A DNA stretch of 64,000 bases, taken from positions 1-64,000 of the forward strand of contig JANREX010000049.1 of assembly GCA_030758115.1 (NCBI GenBank), given 5' to 3'. The notes below the pieces were generated by a model. It had not been told where the DNA came from. It did not search any database and saw only the letters and a list, made by a program, of their open reading frames with translations. Source of the DNA: Paracoccaceae bacterium (GTDB lineage Bacteria > Pseudomonadota > Alphaproteobacteria > Rhodobacterales > Rhodobacteraceae). Below are positions 53,245 through 61,891 of this stretch, one piece after another; position 1 is the first letter of the stretch; each line of letters begins with the position of its first letter. A program made the position numbers and the translations under genes.

Positions 53245-55158
53245 TTAACGGATCGCGCCAGAGGCGCGCAGCGCCTGCGCCTTGTCCGCGTTGAACCACC
53301 AGATCGACAGCTCGCCCATGCCGTTGGGCGGCGGGTTGTCGGTATAGGGACGCTCGTACATGTCGAAATAGGCGATGTTATGCTCGCCCTTGTACCACTG
53401 GGGCACCCAGATGTGCATGGCGCGCAAGACGCGATCCAGCGCCGACACGGCGGTTTCCAGGTCTTCACGGGTGGTCGCGTTCTCGATCGTCTTGATCAGC
53501 GCGTCCACCGCGACATTGTTCACGCCGGCGATGTTGTTCGACCCTTCCACATCGGCCGCCTCGCCACCGAAGATGCCGCGCAATTCGATGCCCGGTGTCT
53601 GCGACATGGAATAACGGCGCGTCACGATGTCGAAATCGAACTTCTTCTCCCGCTCCTGGGACTGGGCGCTGTCGACACGGGTATAGACCGCGTCCACGCC
53701 AAGACGGCGCAGGTTCTCGACATAGGGGTTGATGATCCGCTCGAAACTGGCGCTGTCGTTCAACACCTCGATCCGCAGCGGCTGACCCGCCGCGTTCACC
53801 CGGATGCCGTCGGCGCCCACGGTCCAGCCCGCATCATCCAGCAAACGCCCGGCGGCGCGCAGCACCCGGCGGTCGGCCACGTTGTCGGGGCTGGATACAG
53901 CCGGTGTGAAGGCGGGTTCGCTGAACACCGTGTCCGGGATATGTTCGCGCAGGGGTTCCAGCAGGGCCAGTTCCGCATCCGAGGGCAGCCCCTCGGCCTG
54001 CATGGTGGAGTTCTCCCAGAAACTGTCGGTCCGCGCATAGATTCCGTAGAACAGGCTTTCATTGGCCCATTCGAAGTTGAAGGCCATGCCGATGGCCTGA
54101 CGCACGCGCGGATCCTCGAACACGGGACGGCGCAGGTTGAACCAGAAGCCCTGCGTGCCGGCGGGGCGGCCATCTGGCAGGGTTTCCACCTTGACCGCGC
54201 CGCTTTGCACGGCCGGGAATTCATATCCCGTGGCCCAGAGCAGCGACATGAATTCCTCGCGATACATGTAGGCGCCCGCCTTGAAGGCTTCGAAGGCGGT
54301 GGTGTAATCGGCGAAATATTCGATCTGCAGGATATCGAAATTGCTCTGACCCAGGTTCACGTTCAGATCGCGCGCCCAGTAGTCATCGCGCCGCTTGTAG
54401 CTGACTGACCGGCCCGGATCGACCCGGTCCAGCATATAGGGACCCGAGCCAAGCGGCGGCTCCAGCGTGGATTCCGCGAAATCGCGGGTCTCGTAATAGG
54501 CGCGCGAAAAGATCGGCAGTCCGGCCGCGCTCATGGCCAGTTCGCGCAGGGCACCATCAGGGTTGAAGGTGAACTTGACCGTCAGATCGTCGATCGCCTC
54601 GACCGATTTGAAATCCTTGAACAGCACCCGATAGGATGGCTGGCCCTTGTCGCGCAGCACCTCGTAGCTGAAGACCACATCATGGGCGGTGACAGGTGTT
54701 CCGTCGGAAAACCGCGCCTCGGGCCGCATGTGAAAGATCGCCCATTCACGGCTTTCGGGATATTCGATCGTATGGGCGACCAGACCATACATCGCGTCAG
54801 GCTCGTCCAGCGATCCGGTCATCAGCGTGTCGAAAAACACGGTCGACAGGGCAGCGGCGTTGCCCTTCAGGATATAGGGCGTGAGGCTGTCGAAAGTGCC
54901 GAACCCCCAGGTCGAGAAGGTCCCGCCTTTCGGCGCCTCCGGGTTCACATAGTCGAAATGGGCAAAGCCTTCGGGATATTTCAGATCCCCGAAGGTCGAG
55001 ATGCCATGGGCGCGGATGATGCGCTCCTCGGCTCTGACGGGCGCAAATGACGCCAAAAGAAGCAGGCAGGCCATCCCCAGCGCCAACAACATGGCGACAT
55101 GGCGGGGCGGCGTGGATTGGGCGGTGCGCGCGGCGGCGCTGCTGCGGGGCCGGTTCAA
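53245..55158 (-). CDS. Peptide ABC transporter substrate-binding protein (YejA type)
   Basis: This periplasmic receptor of 637 residues belongs to the SBP_bac_5 family. A long basic start leads into a signal peptide around MLLALGMACLLLLASFAPVRA. The mature part has HGISTFGDLKYPEGFAHFDYVNP, LGSGPYMLDRVDPGRSVSYKRR and NFDILQIEYF, all typical of YejA. I chose the TTG at 55158, eight bases after AGGAGG; an internal ATG at 55092 would also keep the signal peptide. Related proteins import peptides and microcin-like compounds. Confidence 0.92.
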   Translation of the reverse strand: MNRPRSSAAARTAQSTPPRHVAMLLALGMACLLLLASFAPVRAEERIIRAHGISTFGDLKYPEGFAHFDYVNPEAPKGGTFSTWGFGTFDSLTPYILKGNAAALSTVFFDTLMTGSLDEPDAMYGLVAHTIEYPESREWAIFHMRPEARFSDGTPVTAHDVVFSYEVLRDKGQPSYRVLFKDFKSVEAIDDLTVKFTFNPDGALRELAMSAAGLPIFSRAYYETRDFAESTLEPPLGSGPYMLDRVDPGRSVSYKRRDDYWARDLNVNLGQSNFDILQIEYFADYTTAFEAFKAGAYMYREEFMSLLWATGYEFPAVQSGAVKVETLPDGRPAGTQGFWFNLRRPVFEDPRVRQAIGMAFNFEWANESLFYGIYARTDSFWENSTMQAEGLPSDAELALLEPLREHIPDTVFSEPAFTPAVSSPDNVADRRVLRAAGRLLDDAGWTVGADGIRVNAAGQPLRIEVLNDSASFERIINPYVENLRRLGVDAVYTRVDSAQSQEREKKFDFDIVTRRYSMSQTPGIELRGIFGGEAADVEGSNNIAGVNNVAVDALIKTIENATTREDLETAVSALDRVLRAMHIWVPQWYKGEHNIAYFDMYERPYTDNPPPNGMGELSIWWFNADKAQALRASGAIR

Positions 55159-55298
55159 GTGCTCATCCTCCTGCTGGCAAGACCGGTACGATCCGGTCCT
55201 CATTGATCAAACTAAGCTAAAGGGCGGCAAGGGCCATATTCAAGTTGAGATTGGGTGATCTTTCCGTGATCGACGGCAAAGTGACCGGCGCGGAAAGA

Positions 55299-55332
55299 AA
55301 AAGACCGCCGATGCAAGGCACGGCGGTCTTTT
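55299..55332 (-). terminator. Intrinsic terminator after cycM
   Basis: AAAAGACCGCCG (55299-55310) pairs perfectly with CGGCGGTCTTTT (55321-55332), and the minus-strand transcript continues with a U-rich run (TTTTTCTTT). It lies 23 bases past the cycM stop. Confidence 0.85.
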
Positions 55333-55355
55333 CGGGTCGTGGCATGACGACTGGA

Positions 55356-55865
55356 TCAGTCGCCGATGGTGTCCAGGTAGGCGATCAGGTCGGCGCGATC
55401 CTCGGGGGATTTCAGGCCTGCGAAGGCCATCGAGGTGCCGGGCGCGTAGCCGCGCGGATTTTCCAGGAACGCCGACAGGTTTTCGGGGGACCAGACGTCG
55501 TCAGTGGCAATGGCACCGGAATAGCCAAAGCCTTCGGCCGCGCCCTTCTGACGGCCGACAATACCGTAGAGGTAGGGGCCGGTTCCGTTCGCGCCGGCTT
55601 CCAGCTTGTGGCAGGCAGCGCATTTGTTGAACTGGCGCGCACCACGGCCGATGTCCGCCGCAGCCAGCAGTTCCTCGAAATTGACCTCTTCGGCCACTTC
55701 GACGACTTCTTCGGCGCCAGTGTCGATCACATAGGCCTGCTGGGTTTCGCCGTGACCACCGCCCGTATGATAAAGTTCCTCTGCGCCCCACTTGGCGAGA
55801 AGGAAAATCAGAAGAGCGCCGCAGAAGGCACCCAGGGTCTTGGTGAAGGTCATCGTATCAAGCAT
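55356..55865 (-). CDS. cycM: Membrane-anchored cytochrome c (CycM/cytochrome cy type)
   Basis: The 169-residue protein has an uncleaved anchor (LGAFCGALLIFLLAKW), an acidic linker rich in Glu and Val (AEEVVEVAEEVNFEE), and a class I cytochrome domain. That domain has the CAACHKL haem site, GPYLYGIVGRQKG, and the Met ligand in APGTSMAFAGLKSPEDR. It shuttles electrons between the bc1 complex and oxidases such as cbb3, whose genes are also in this window. The ATG at 55865 was taken; an ATG at 55853 is also possible. Confidence 0.93.
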   Translation of the reverse strand: MLDTMTFTKTLGAFCGALLIFLLAKWGAEELYHTGGGHGETQQAYVIDTGAEEVVEVAEEVNFEELLAAADIGRGARQFNKCAACHKLEAGANGTGPYLYGIVGRQKGAAEGFGYSGAIATDDVWSPENLSAFLENPRGYAPGTSMAFAGLKSPEDRADLIAYLDTIGD

Positions 55866-56012
55866 GTCTCGCCCGTCCGTTGAATCGGTTTGCAATTTGG
55901 TCGCTATCCGCCGGGTATCTATTGCTTCCCCTTCTGCGTGGCAAGGTATAGTTACCGCGACCAAACGCCCACCGGGGCGAAAAGTGATCCGAATTCGACA
56001 GGAATTGACCGT

Positions 56013-56843
56013 ATGACCAATCGCATTGCCTTCCAGGGGGACCTTGGCGCCTATTCGCACGAGGCCTGCGTGGCCGCACGACCGGACCTTGAGGCGCTGC
56101 CCTGCCGCACCTTCGAAGACGTCATCGAGGCGGTGAATTCGGGTCGTGCCGCCATGGCGATGTTGCCGGTGGAAAACTCGACCTACGGAAGGGTGGCCGA
56201 CATTCACAGGCTGTTGCCCGAATCCGGCCTGCACATCGTGGGCGAGGTTTTCGTGCGGGTGCGAATCTGCCTGATGGCGCAACCGGGCACCCGGCTTGAG
56301 GATATCCGCAAGGTGCGTGCCCATCTGGTGCTGATCCCGCAGGCGCGTGCCTTCCTGGAAACGCATGGCATTGCCGCCGAAGCCGCCGCAGACAGTGCGG
56401 GTGCCGCGGCAGAACTGGCGCGCGGGGGCGCCGCGGACCAGGGCGTTCTGGCCAGCGAACTGGCCGCGCAGATCCACGGGCTCGAGGTTCTGGCCCCGGA
56501 CATCGAAGATCACGGCCACAACACCACGCGTTTCCTGCTGATGGCCCCCAAGGCTGACCTGACACGCCGGTCCGATCACATGATGACGACATTCATCTTC
56601 CAGGTCCGCAACATCCCCGCCGCGCTTTACAAGGCAATGGGCGGTTTTGCGACGAATGGCGTGAACATGACCAAGCTGGAAAGCTACATGGTCGGTGGTT
56701 CCTTCACGGCGACGCAGTTCTATGCCGATATCGAGGGGCACCCGGATGATGAGAATGTGCAGCGCGCTCTCGAGGAATTGCGCTATTTCACCAACGAGTT
56801 GACGATCCTGGGTGTCTATCCGGCCGACCCCAAGCGTTACTGA
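56013..56843 (+). CDS. pheA: Prephenate dehydratase
   Basis: This enzyme converts prephenate to phenylpyruvate in phenylalanine synthesis. The 276-residue protein starts MTNRIAFQGDLGAYSHEAC, has LPVENSTYGRVADIHRLL, and the catalytic Thr-Arg-Phe in GHNTTRFLLMAP. A C-terminal ACT domain (residues about 190-270) contains GVNMTKLESYMVGGSFTATQF for feedback by Phe. No chorismate mutase domain is fused. The start follows ACAGGAATTG. Confidence 0.96.
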   Translation: MTNRIAFQGDLGAYSHEACVAARPDLEALPCRTFEDVIEAVNSGRAAMAMLPVENSTYGRVADIHRLLPESGLHIVGEVFVRVRICLMAQPGTRLEDIRKVRAHLVLIPQARAFLETHGIAAEAAADSAGAAAELARGGAADQGVLASELAAQIHGLEVLAPDIEDHGHNTTRFLLMAPKADLTRRSDHMMTTFIFQVRNIPAALYKAMGGFATNGVNMTKLESYMVGGSFTATQFYADIEGHPDDENVQRALEELRYFTNELTILGVYPADPKRY

Positions 56844-56881
56844 GCCAGCCTGCGCTCCGCGTCAGGACAAAAGGAAACCGC

Positions 56882-57859
56882 ATGAAAGTCCATATTCTCG
56901 ACGATTGGTTCGACACGCTGCGCGCCCTGCCCTCTTTCGCCCGGCTCGAAGGGCATGAGGTCACCGTGTGGACCGATCATGTGGAAGACCTGGACATCCT
57001 TGCCGACAGGCTGGCCGAGGCCGAGGTGCTGGTGCTGTTCCGCGAGCGTACGCCCGTGACGGCGGCGCTTCTGGACCGGCTGCCGAATCTGCGCCTCATC
57101 TCGCAGCGCGGGCCTTTCCCCCATGTGGACCTGCCCGCCTGCACGGCGCGCGGGGTGCTTGTGTCCTCGAACATGAGCGCGGGGCTGCCATCCTATGCCG
57201 CAGCGGAACTGACCTGGGGGTTGATCCTGGCCGCGATGCGCCAGATCCCCCAGCAGATGGCCAGCCTGCGCGCGGGGCACTGGCAGATGGGCGTGGGGCG
57301 CACATTGCGCGGACGACCACTTGGCCTGTTCGGATATGGCCGCATCTCGGGTGTCGTGGCGGGATATGCCCGCGCCTTCGGCATGCCGGTGCATGTCTGG
57401 GGATCAGAGGGCGCGCGCGACAGGGCGCGGGCTGACGGGCTGTTCGTTCCCGAAAGCCGCGAGGCGTTTTTTGCAGGCTGCGACGTCATCAGCCTGCATG
57501 TGAAGCTGACGCCCGAGACGCGCGGCATCGTCACATCGGCGGATCTGGGCGCGATGCGCCCCGGATCTGTGCTTGTGAACACCTCGCGCTCGGGCCTGAT
57601 CGCGGCGGGTGCGCTTCTGGACGGGCTGAACGCGGGCCGCCCCGGCATGGCGGCGCTGGATGTTTTCGACACCGAGCCGCTGACAAATGTCGCCGACCCG
57701 CTGATGTCGCATCCCAACGTGATATGCACGCCACATATCGGCTACGTGACCCAGGATGAGCTGGATATGCAGTTCGGCGATATCTACGACCAGATCACCG
57801 CCTATGCGCAGGGCGCGCCGATCCATCTGGCGAACCCCGAGATTGGCCCGAAGGGCTGA
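56882..57859 (+). CDS. D-isomer-specific 2-hydroxyacid dehydrogenase
   Basis: The 325-residue NAD-dependent dehydrogenase has the catalytic Arg in VNTSRSGLIAAGAL, Glu in DVFDTEPL and His in CTPHIGYVT. The Rossmann domain contains GLFGYGRISGVVAGYARAFG, where the dinucleotide loop GYGRIS departs slightly from the usual GxGxIG. The N-terminus DDWFDTLRALPSF resembles phosphoglycerate-dehydrogenase-like proteins. It starts 38 bases behind pheA, so the two may be co-transcribed. The substrate is unknown. Confidence 0.9.
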   Translation: MKVHILDDWFDTLRALPSFARLEGHEVTVWTDHVEDLDILADRLAEAEVLVLFRERTPVTAALLDRLPNLRLISQRGPFPHVDLPACTARGVLVSSNMSAGLPSYAAAELTWGLILAAMRQIPQQMASLRAGHWQMGVGRTLRGRPLGLFGYGRISGVVAGYARAFGMPVHVWGSEGARDRARADGLFVPESREAFFAGCDVISLHVKLTPETRGIVTSADLGAMRPGSVLVNTSRSGLIAAGALLDGLNAGRPGMAALDVFDTEPLTNVADPLMSHPNVICTPHIGYVTQDELDMQFGDIYDQITAYAQGAPIHLANPEIGPKG

Positions 57860-57870
57860 CCCGCAAGGGT

Positions 57871-58338
57871 TCAGCCCATGCGCTTTGCGCGGTCTTCCAG
57901 ATCGCGGGCATAATCGGCCATCCTGACGTGGAACTTCTTGTTCAGGTTGGTCCGCGCCAATTTCAGCGACTGCACCAGCAACCGGGCGGAAATGGACCGT
58001 GGCTTGATTTCCAGATCAACGCTCAGCCGTGTGCGACCCCGTGACAGGGCCAGCATTTCCACCTTCATGTCGGTTTCCAGACCCTGTGCCACCGAATGAA
58101 ACCGCATGTTGTTCGGGGGATCATACTCGGTCATCCGTATCTCGAGATGACGCTGGCGGCCACGGGCCATGAAACTGGCGGACCAGCTCATGCCGATACC
58201 GGGTTTGCGCATGTTGTCGGTGCGCTGCACCTCGGCCCCGCGCCGCAGAGCGGCCCTCTCGATCGTCTCGAAATCGCTGACCAGCGCAAAGACCTGCTCG
58301 ATCGGCGCTTCGATGTCTTCCTTGGAAGAGAATTTCAT
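57871..58338 (-). CDS. SRPBCC-family protein
   Basis: This 155-residue START/SRPBCC-like protein begins MKFSSKEDIEAPIEQVFALVSDFETIERAALRRG. The fold binds hydrophobic ligands in a helix-grip cavity. RHLEIRMTEYDPPNNMRF and SVDLEIKPRSISARLLVQSLKL form the later strands and helix. No catalytic residues are implied. Its ATG overlaps the stop of a possible small ORF behind nudC, suggesting coupling. Confidence 0.87.
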   Translation of the reverse strand: MKFSSKEDIEAPIEQVFALVSDFETIERAALRRGAEVQRTDNMRKPGIGMSWSASFMARGRQRHLEIRMTEYDPPNNMRFHSVAQGLETDMKVEMLALSRGRTRLSVDLEIKPRSISARLLVQSLKLARTNLNKKFHVRMADYARDLEDRAKRMG

Positions 58339-58472
58339 AACCGTTCACTCGTACATTTGGCGCGCCGATACAGGCACATCCAACGACCGTTCCGCGCATG
58401 GTCTGCCTTGTCAGCCGACCAGGGACACAGCGCATTTCGGACCAGATGCGTCATATAGAGGCGCAGTTTCAT
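58335..58472 (-). CDS. Possible 45-residue protein between nudC and the SRPBCC gene
   Basis: The frame begins MKLRLYMTHLVRNALCPWSA, two bases after the nudC stop, and its TGA overlaps the ATG of the SRPBCC gene. The product is basic with Trp and Cys (NGRWMCLYRRAKC). Spacing at both ends fits translational coupling, but the sequence matches nothing I know and there is no clear ribosome binding site. Confidence 0.35.
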   Translation of the reverse strand: MKLRLYMTHLVRNALCPWSADKADHARNGRWMCLYRRAKCTSERL

Positions 58473-58473
58473 G

Positions 58474-59445
58474 TCAATCAAGCCGGTCCGCAAGCCAATT
58501 GCTGAGGATGAAGTGGGCAATCGCACCCTTGCGCGCCGGCAGCAGCTTTGGATGCCGTCCCGCGAAGGCTTCGAGCATCTCGTCGCGACTTACCCACATT
58601 GCATCCTCTATCTCGACCGGGTCGATCGTGATGTCGCGGCTGGTGGCCTCTCCGCGGCAGCCCAGCATCAGCGACGACGGAAACGGCCATGGCTGGCTGG
58701 CCAGATAGTCCACCTGCCCGACGCGCACGCCCGCCTCTTCCCAGACTTCCCGGCGCACTGCCGCCTCGATCGTCTCACCGGGTTCGATGAAACCGGCAAG
58801 CAGCGAATACATCCCCTCGGGCCAGCCGTGCGAGCGCCCCATCAGGACAGAATTCCCGTGCGTGATCAGCATGATGACCACAGGATCGGTACGCGGAAAA
58901 TGATGTGCGCCGCAGGCTGCGCAATCGCGCTGCCACCCTGCCTTGGCCACTTGGCTGGGCGCGCCACATACGGCGCAGAACCCATGCGTGGCATGCCAGT
59001 TCAGTAGCGCGCGGCCACTTGCGGCCAGTTCCGCGTCACGCGGGCTGATCCGCGTCATCACGGCGCGCAATTCCGCAAAACGGTGCGTTTGCGGCAAATC
59101 GGGATGCACCTGTTCGCTGCGATCGACAAAGCTGTTCACCGATGACAGGTCCTGGTCGTCAGGCGTCCAGCCCGCCAGGTCATGCGCAAAAACCGCGGCC
59201 CCGTCCTCGCGCCCCAGAAAGAAGGGATCGGATGCCGCAGCCGCCAGCACCGGATGATCAAGAGGCAGGCGTGCCAGCCCGCGCCCTTCGGCGCCATCCG
59301 CAAGCAAAGGCTTGCCGCGCCAGAAAAGGATGGTCCGGCTGGCAGGATCCGCCATCGCCCGGTCAAGCGCCGGCGCGTCGCCCCGCAGTTCGGCTGCCCG
59401 ATCCAGACCCGATCCGCCGAATGTCACTGTTTCCGCGATTTTCAT
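58474..59445 (-). CDS. nudC: NAD(+) diphosphatase NudC (Nudix family)
   Basis: NudC hydrolyses NADH to NMNH and AMP and can remove NAD caps from RNA. The 323-residue protein has an N-terminal domain, a zinc ribbon with CAVCG and CAACG (about residues 170-190), and the Nudix box GFIEPGETIEAAVRREVWEEAGV. The NudC SQPWPFPSSLM signature follows. I chose the ATG at 59445; the frame extends to 59520 without support. Confidence 0.94.
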   Translation of the reverse strand: MKIAETVTFGGSGLDRAAELRGDAPALDRAMADPASRTILFWRGKPLLADGAEGRGLARLPLDHPVLAAAASDPFFLGREDGAAVFAHDLAGWTPDDQDLSSVNSFVDRSEQVHPDLPQTHRFAELRAVMTRISPRDAELAASGRALLNWHATHGFCAVCGAPSQVAKAGWQRDCAACGAHHFPRTDPVVIMLITHGNSVLMGRSHGWPEGMYSLLAGFIEPGETIEAAVRREVWEEAGVRVGQVDYLASQPWPFPSSLMLGCRGEATSRDITIDPVEIEDAMWVSRDEMLEAFAGRHPKLLPARKGAIAHFILSNWLADRLD

Positions 59446-59680
59446 ACTGCTCTTCGCCTTTTTTTCTCCGGTCGCTCGCGTCGGCCCGGTATGTTTCCGA
59501 CGGGAGATTGGCACCGGCACCTACGGAATGCAAAGCATCGCGGTGAAAATTCCACGCTTTCGCTTTCAGGTAGTTTTTATTTGCGCTATGCTACCCTTGC
59601 TGGATACGACCGTGCCCCTCCACAACCGTTCCGCGCCCTTTGCATGTGGTCTGGCCTCGACCGGGGTCGATTTGGTTTGA

Positions 59681-61627
59681 TTGATCGTGACTTTCTCTTC
59701 GCTTGAACATGACCCGCCCCATTCCTCTTCACGGTTGGCAGAAATCGACCTGCGGCTCATGCAGACAACCGATCTGCACGCCCACCTTCTGGCCTATGAC
59801 TATTCCTCGGATCAGCCTGCGGACAGGATGGGGCTGGCACGGCTTGCCAGCCTGATCCACGCGGCACGGGCAGAGGTCGCGAATTGCCTTTTGCTGGATA
59901 CCGGCGATTTCCTGCAGGGCAACGCCTTGGGCGATCTTTACGCCGATCCGCAACTGACGGATACCGAGCGGCCCCATCCGGTGATCGCGACGATGAACAG
60001 CCTTGGCTATGACGCGGCAACCCTGGGCAATCACGATTTCAACTACGGCCTCGACTTCCTTGGCCGCACCCTCGTGGGCGCGGCCTTTCCGCTGGTCTGC
60101 GCCAATGTCGCGCACAGGCTTGGGCGCGATCCCTGCGACGATGACACATGGCTGCCCCCCTGGACGATCCTGACACGCAGGGTCCGCGACAGGACCGGGG
60201 GATGGCATGACCTGCGGATCGGCATGATCGGCCTTCTGCCGCCGCAGATCGACATCTGGGACCGCCAGCACCTGGAGGGGCGGCTCAAGACACGAGACAT
60301 GATACAGGCGGCACGCGCGCATCTGCCCGACATGCGCGCGGCGGGCGCCGACATCGTGGTGGTCCTCAGCCATTCCGGCATCGCGCCCGAAGACGGCAGA
60401 ACCCGGATGGAGAACGCAGCCTTGCCGCTGGCTGCGCTTTCCGGGGTGGATGCGTTGCTTTGCGGGCACCAGCACCTGACCTTTCCCGGCCCCGCCTTTT
60501 CCGGGATCGAGGGCGTTGATGAAAAGGCCGGAACGATCCACGGGAAACCTGCCGTCATGGCGGGGTTCTGGGGTTCGCATCTCGGGGTGATCGACCTGAC
60601 CCTGCGGCGCACCACCGATGGCTGGCATGTCAGCGACCATCGCAGCGCGTTGCGTCCGATCTACAAGCGCACCGAGGACCGCACGGGACGCGCGCTGGTG
60701 GGCGATGACGGCGCCGTGGTGGCCCTGGCCCGCGATGCGCATGCCAGAACCCTTGCCCATATGCGCCGCCCGATCGGCCACTGCAGCAAGCCGCTGCATT
60801 CCTTTTTTGCGCTGGTGGCCGATGATCCCTCGATCCAGCTGGTGGCCGAGGCGCAGCGCGCGCGCGTCGCCGCATTGCTGGCCGGAACGCGTGAAGGGGA
60901 CCTGCCTCTTCTGTCCGCCGTCGCGCCCTTCAAGGCAGGTGGCGCAGCGGGGCCCGAGCATTTCACCGATGTTCCGGCCGGGCCGTTGAGAATCCGCAAT
61001 CTGGCCGATCTCTATGCGTTTCCAAACCTGCTGACGGCGGTGCAGGTGACGGGTGAGGCCCTGTGCAACTGGCTGGAACATGCCGCCGGGCAGTTCAACA
61101 GGATCCAACCCGGCCTGCGCGACCAGATGCTCTGCAACCCCGACTTTCCCAGCTACAATTTCGATGTGATCTGCGGCCTGCGATACGTGATAGATCCGTC
61201 GCAGCCTGCGCGTTTCGCCCCGGACGGCAGGCTGCTGGACACCATGGCGCAGCGCGTGCGCGAGATCACGTGGAACGGGCGCGCCATTGCCCCGGACGAC
61301 AGGTTCATCGTGGCGACCAACAGCTATCGCGCCGGCGGCGGTGGCGGCTTTGCCCAGTCTGTCGAGATGCGCGATGTGGCCCTGAACAGACCGACCCGCG
61401 GCGGTGCCGAAACCATCCGCGACGTGCTTGAGGCCTATGTCGCAGGGCGCGGGCTGATCACGCAGGTCACGCGTCCGGTCTGGCGGTTTGCGCCCGCACC
61501 CAGGACCTCGGCCCTGTTCGACAGCGCGCCCGCCGCAGCCGAGGCGCTTCATGATCTGAGCGGTGTCAGAATAGAAAGCGCAGGCTGGGCGCCACATGGG
61601 TTTGCGCGGTTCCGGCTGCATTTCTGA
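59681..61627 (+). CDS. CpdB-like 2',3'-cyclic-nucleotide phosphodiesterase/3'-nucleotidase
   Basis: The 648-residue protein has a calcineurin-type metallophosphatase domain with QTTDLHAHL, LDTGDFLQGN, LGNHDFNYGLDF, VVLSHSG and CGHQHL. The 5'-nucleotidase C-terminal domain has LYAFPNLLTAVQVTGEALCNWLE, YNFDVICGLRY and TNSYRAGGGGGF. CpdB is normally exported, but here no signal peptide is seen after the TTG at 59681 (a GTG at 59687 is also possible). The ribosome binding site is weak, so the N-terminus is uncertain. It is divergent from nudC. Confidence 0.88.
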   Translation: MIVTFSSLEHDPPHSSSRLAEIDLRLMQTTDLHAHLLAYDYSSDQPADRMGLARLASLIHAARAEVANCLLLDTGDFLQGNALGDLYADPQLTDTERPHPVIATMNSLGYDAATLGNHDFNYGLDFLGRTLVGAAFPLVCANVAHRLGRDPCDDDTWLPPWTILTRRVRDRTGGWHDLRIGMIGLLPPQIDIWDRQHLEGRLKTRDMIQAARAHLPDMRAAGADIVVVLSHSGIAPEDGRTRMENAALPLAALSGVDALLCGHQHLTFPGPAFSGIEGVDEKAGTIHGKPAVMAGFWGSHLGVIDLTLRRTTDGWHVSDHRSALRPIYKRTEDRTGRALVGDDGAVVALARDAHARTLAHMRRPIGHCSKPLHSFFALVADDPSIQLVAEAQRARVAALLAGTREGDLPLLSAVAPFKAGGAAGPEHFTDVPAGPLRIRNLADLYAFPNLLTAVQVTGEALCNWLEHAAGQFNRIQPGLRDQMLCNPDFPSYNFDVICGLRYVIDPSQPARFAPDGRLLDTMAQRVREITWNGRAIAPDDRFIVATNSYRAGGGGGFAQSVEMRDVALNRPTRGGAETIRDVLEAYVAGRGLITQVTRPVWRFAPAPRTSALFDSAPAAAEALHDLSGVRIESAGWAPHGFARFRLHF

Positions 61628-61695
61628 CCCGCGGCCAATCGGCGGCAGGTGGGATACACCTGCTTGCAATGCAACGCAGCGCCGCCTATATGGGC

Positions 61696-61795
61696 GGTGA
61701 GAGGTTGGCGCGGGCAGGCACCTCGCCAACCCGGTCAGATCCGGAAGGAAGCAGCCGTAACGAGCCCCGCTTGGGTCGTTGTCCAGCCTCTCACC
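61696..61795 (+). ncRNA. ffs: Signal recognition particle RNA, small bacterial type (4.5S)
   Basis: GGTGAGAGG (61696-61704) pairs with CCTCTCACC (61787-61795) to close a long hairpin of 100 bases. Near the tip are the universally conserved SRP elements GGTCAGATCCGGAAGGAAGC and AGCCGTAACGA, which bind Ffh. The position in the 264-base gap before rsgA and the length are normal for the bacterial small SRP RNA. Confidence 0.95.
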
Positions 61796-61891
61796 TTCAT
61801 CCCCCGATGATCGCCGTTCAGACGCGGGCCTTGCGTCGGCCACTGAAACCCGCCAAGGATCGTGACTGATCGCGATCCCTGACGAAAGGCC

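Noticed and set aside
59564-59592. TTTCAG and TATGCT as a promoter before the CpdB-like gene
   Set aside because: The -35 match is poor and the -10 element is a common chance hit in this AT-richer stretch.
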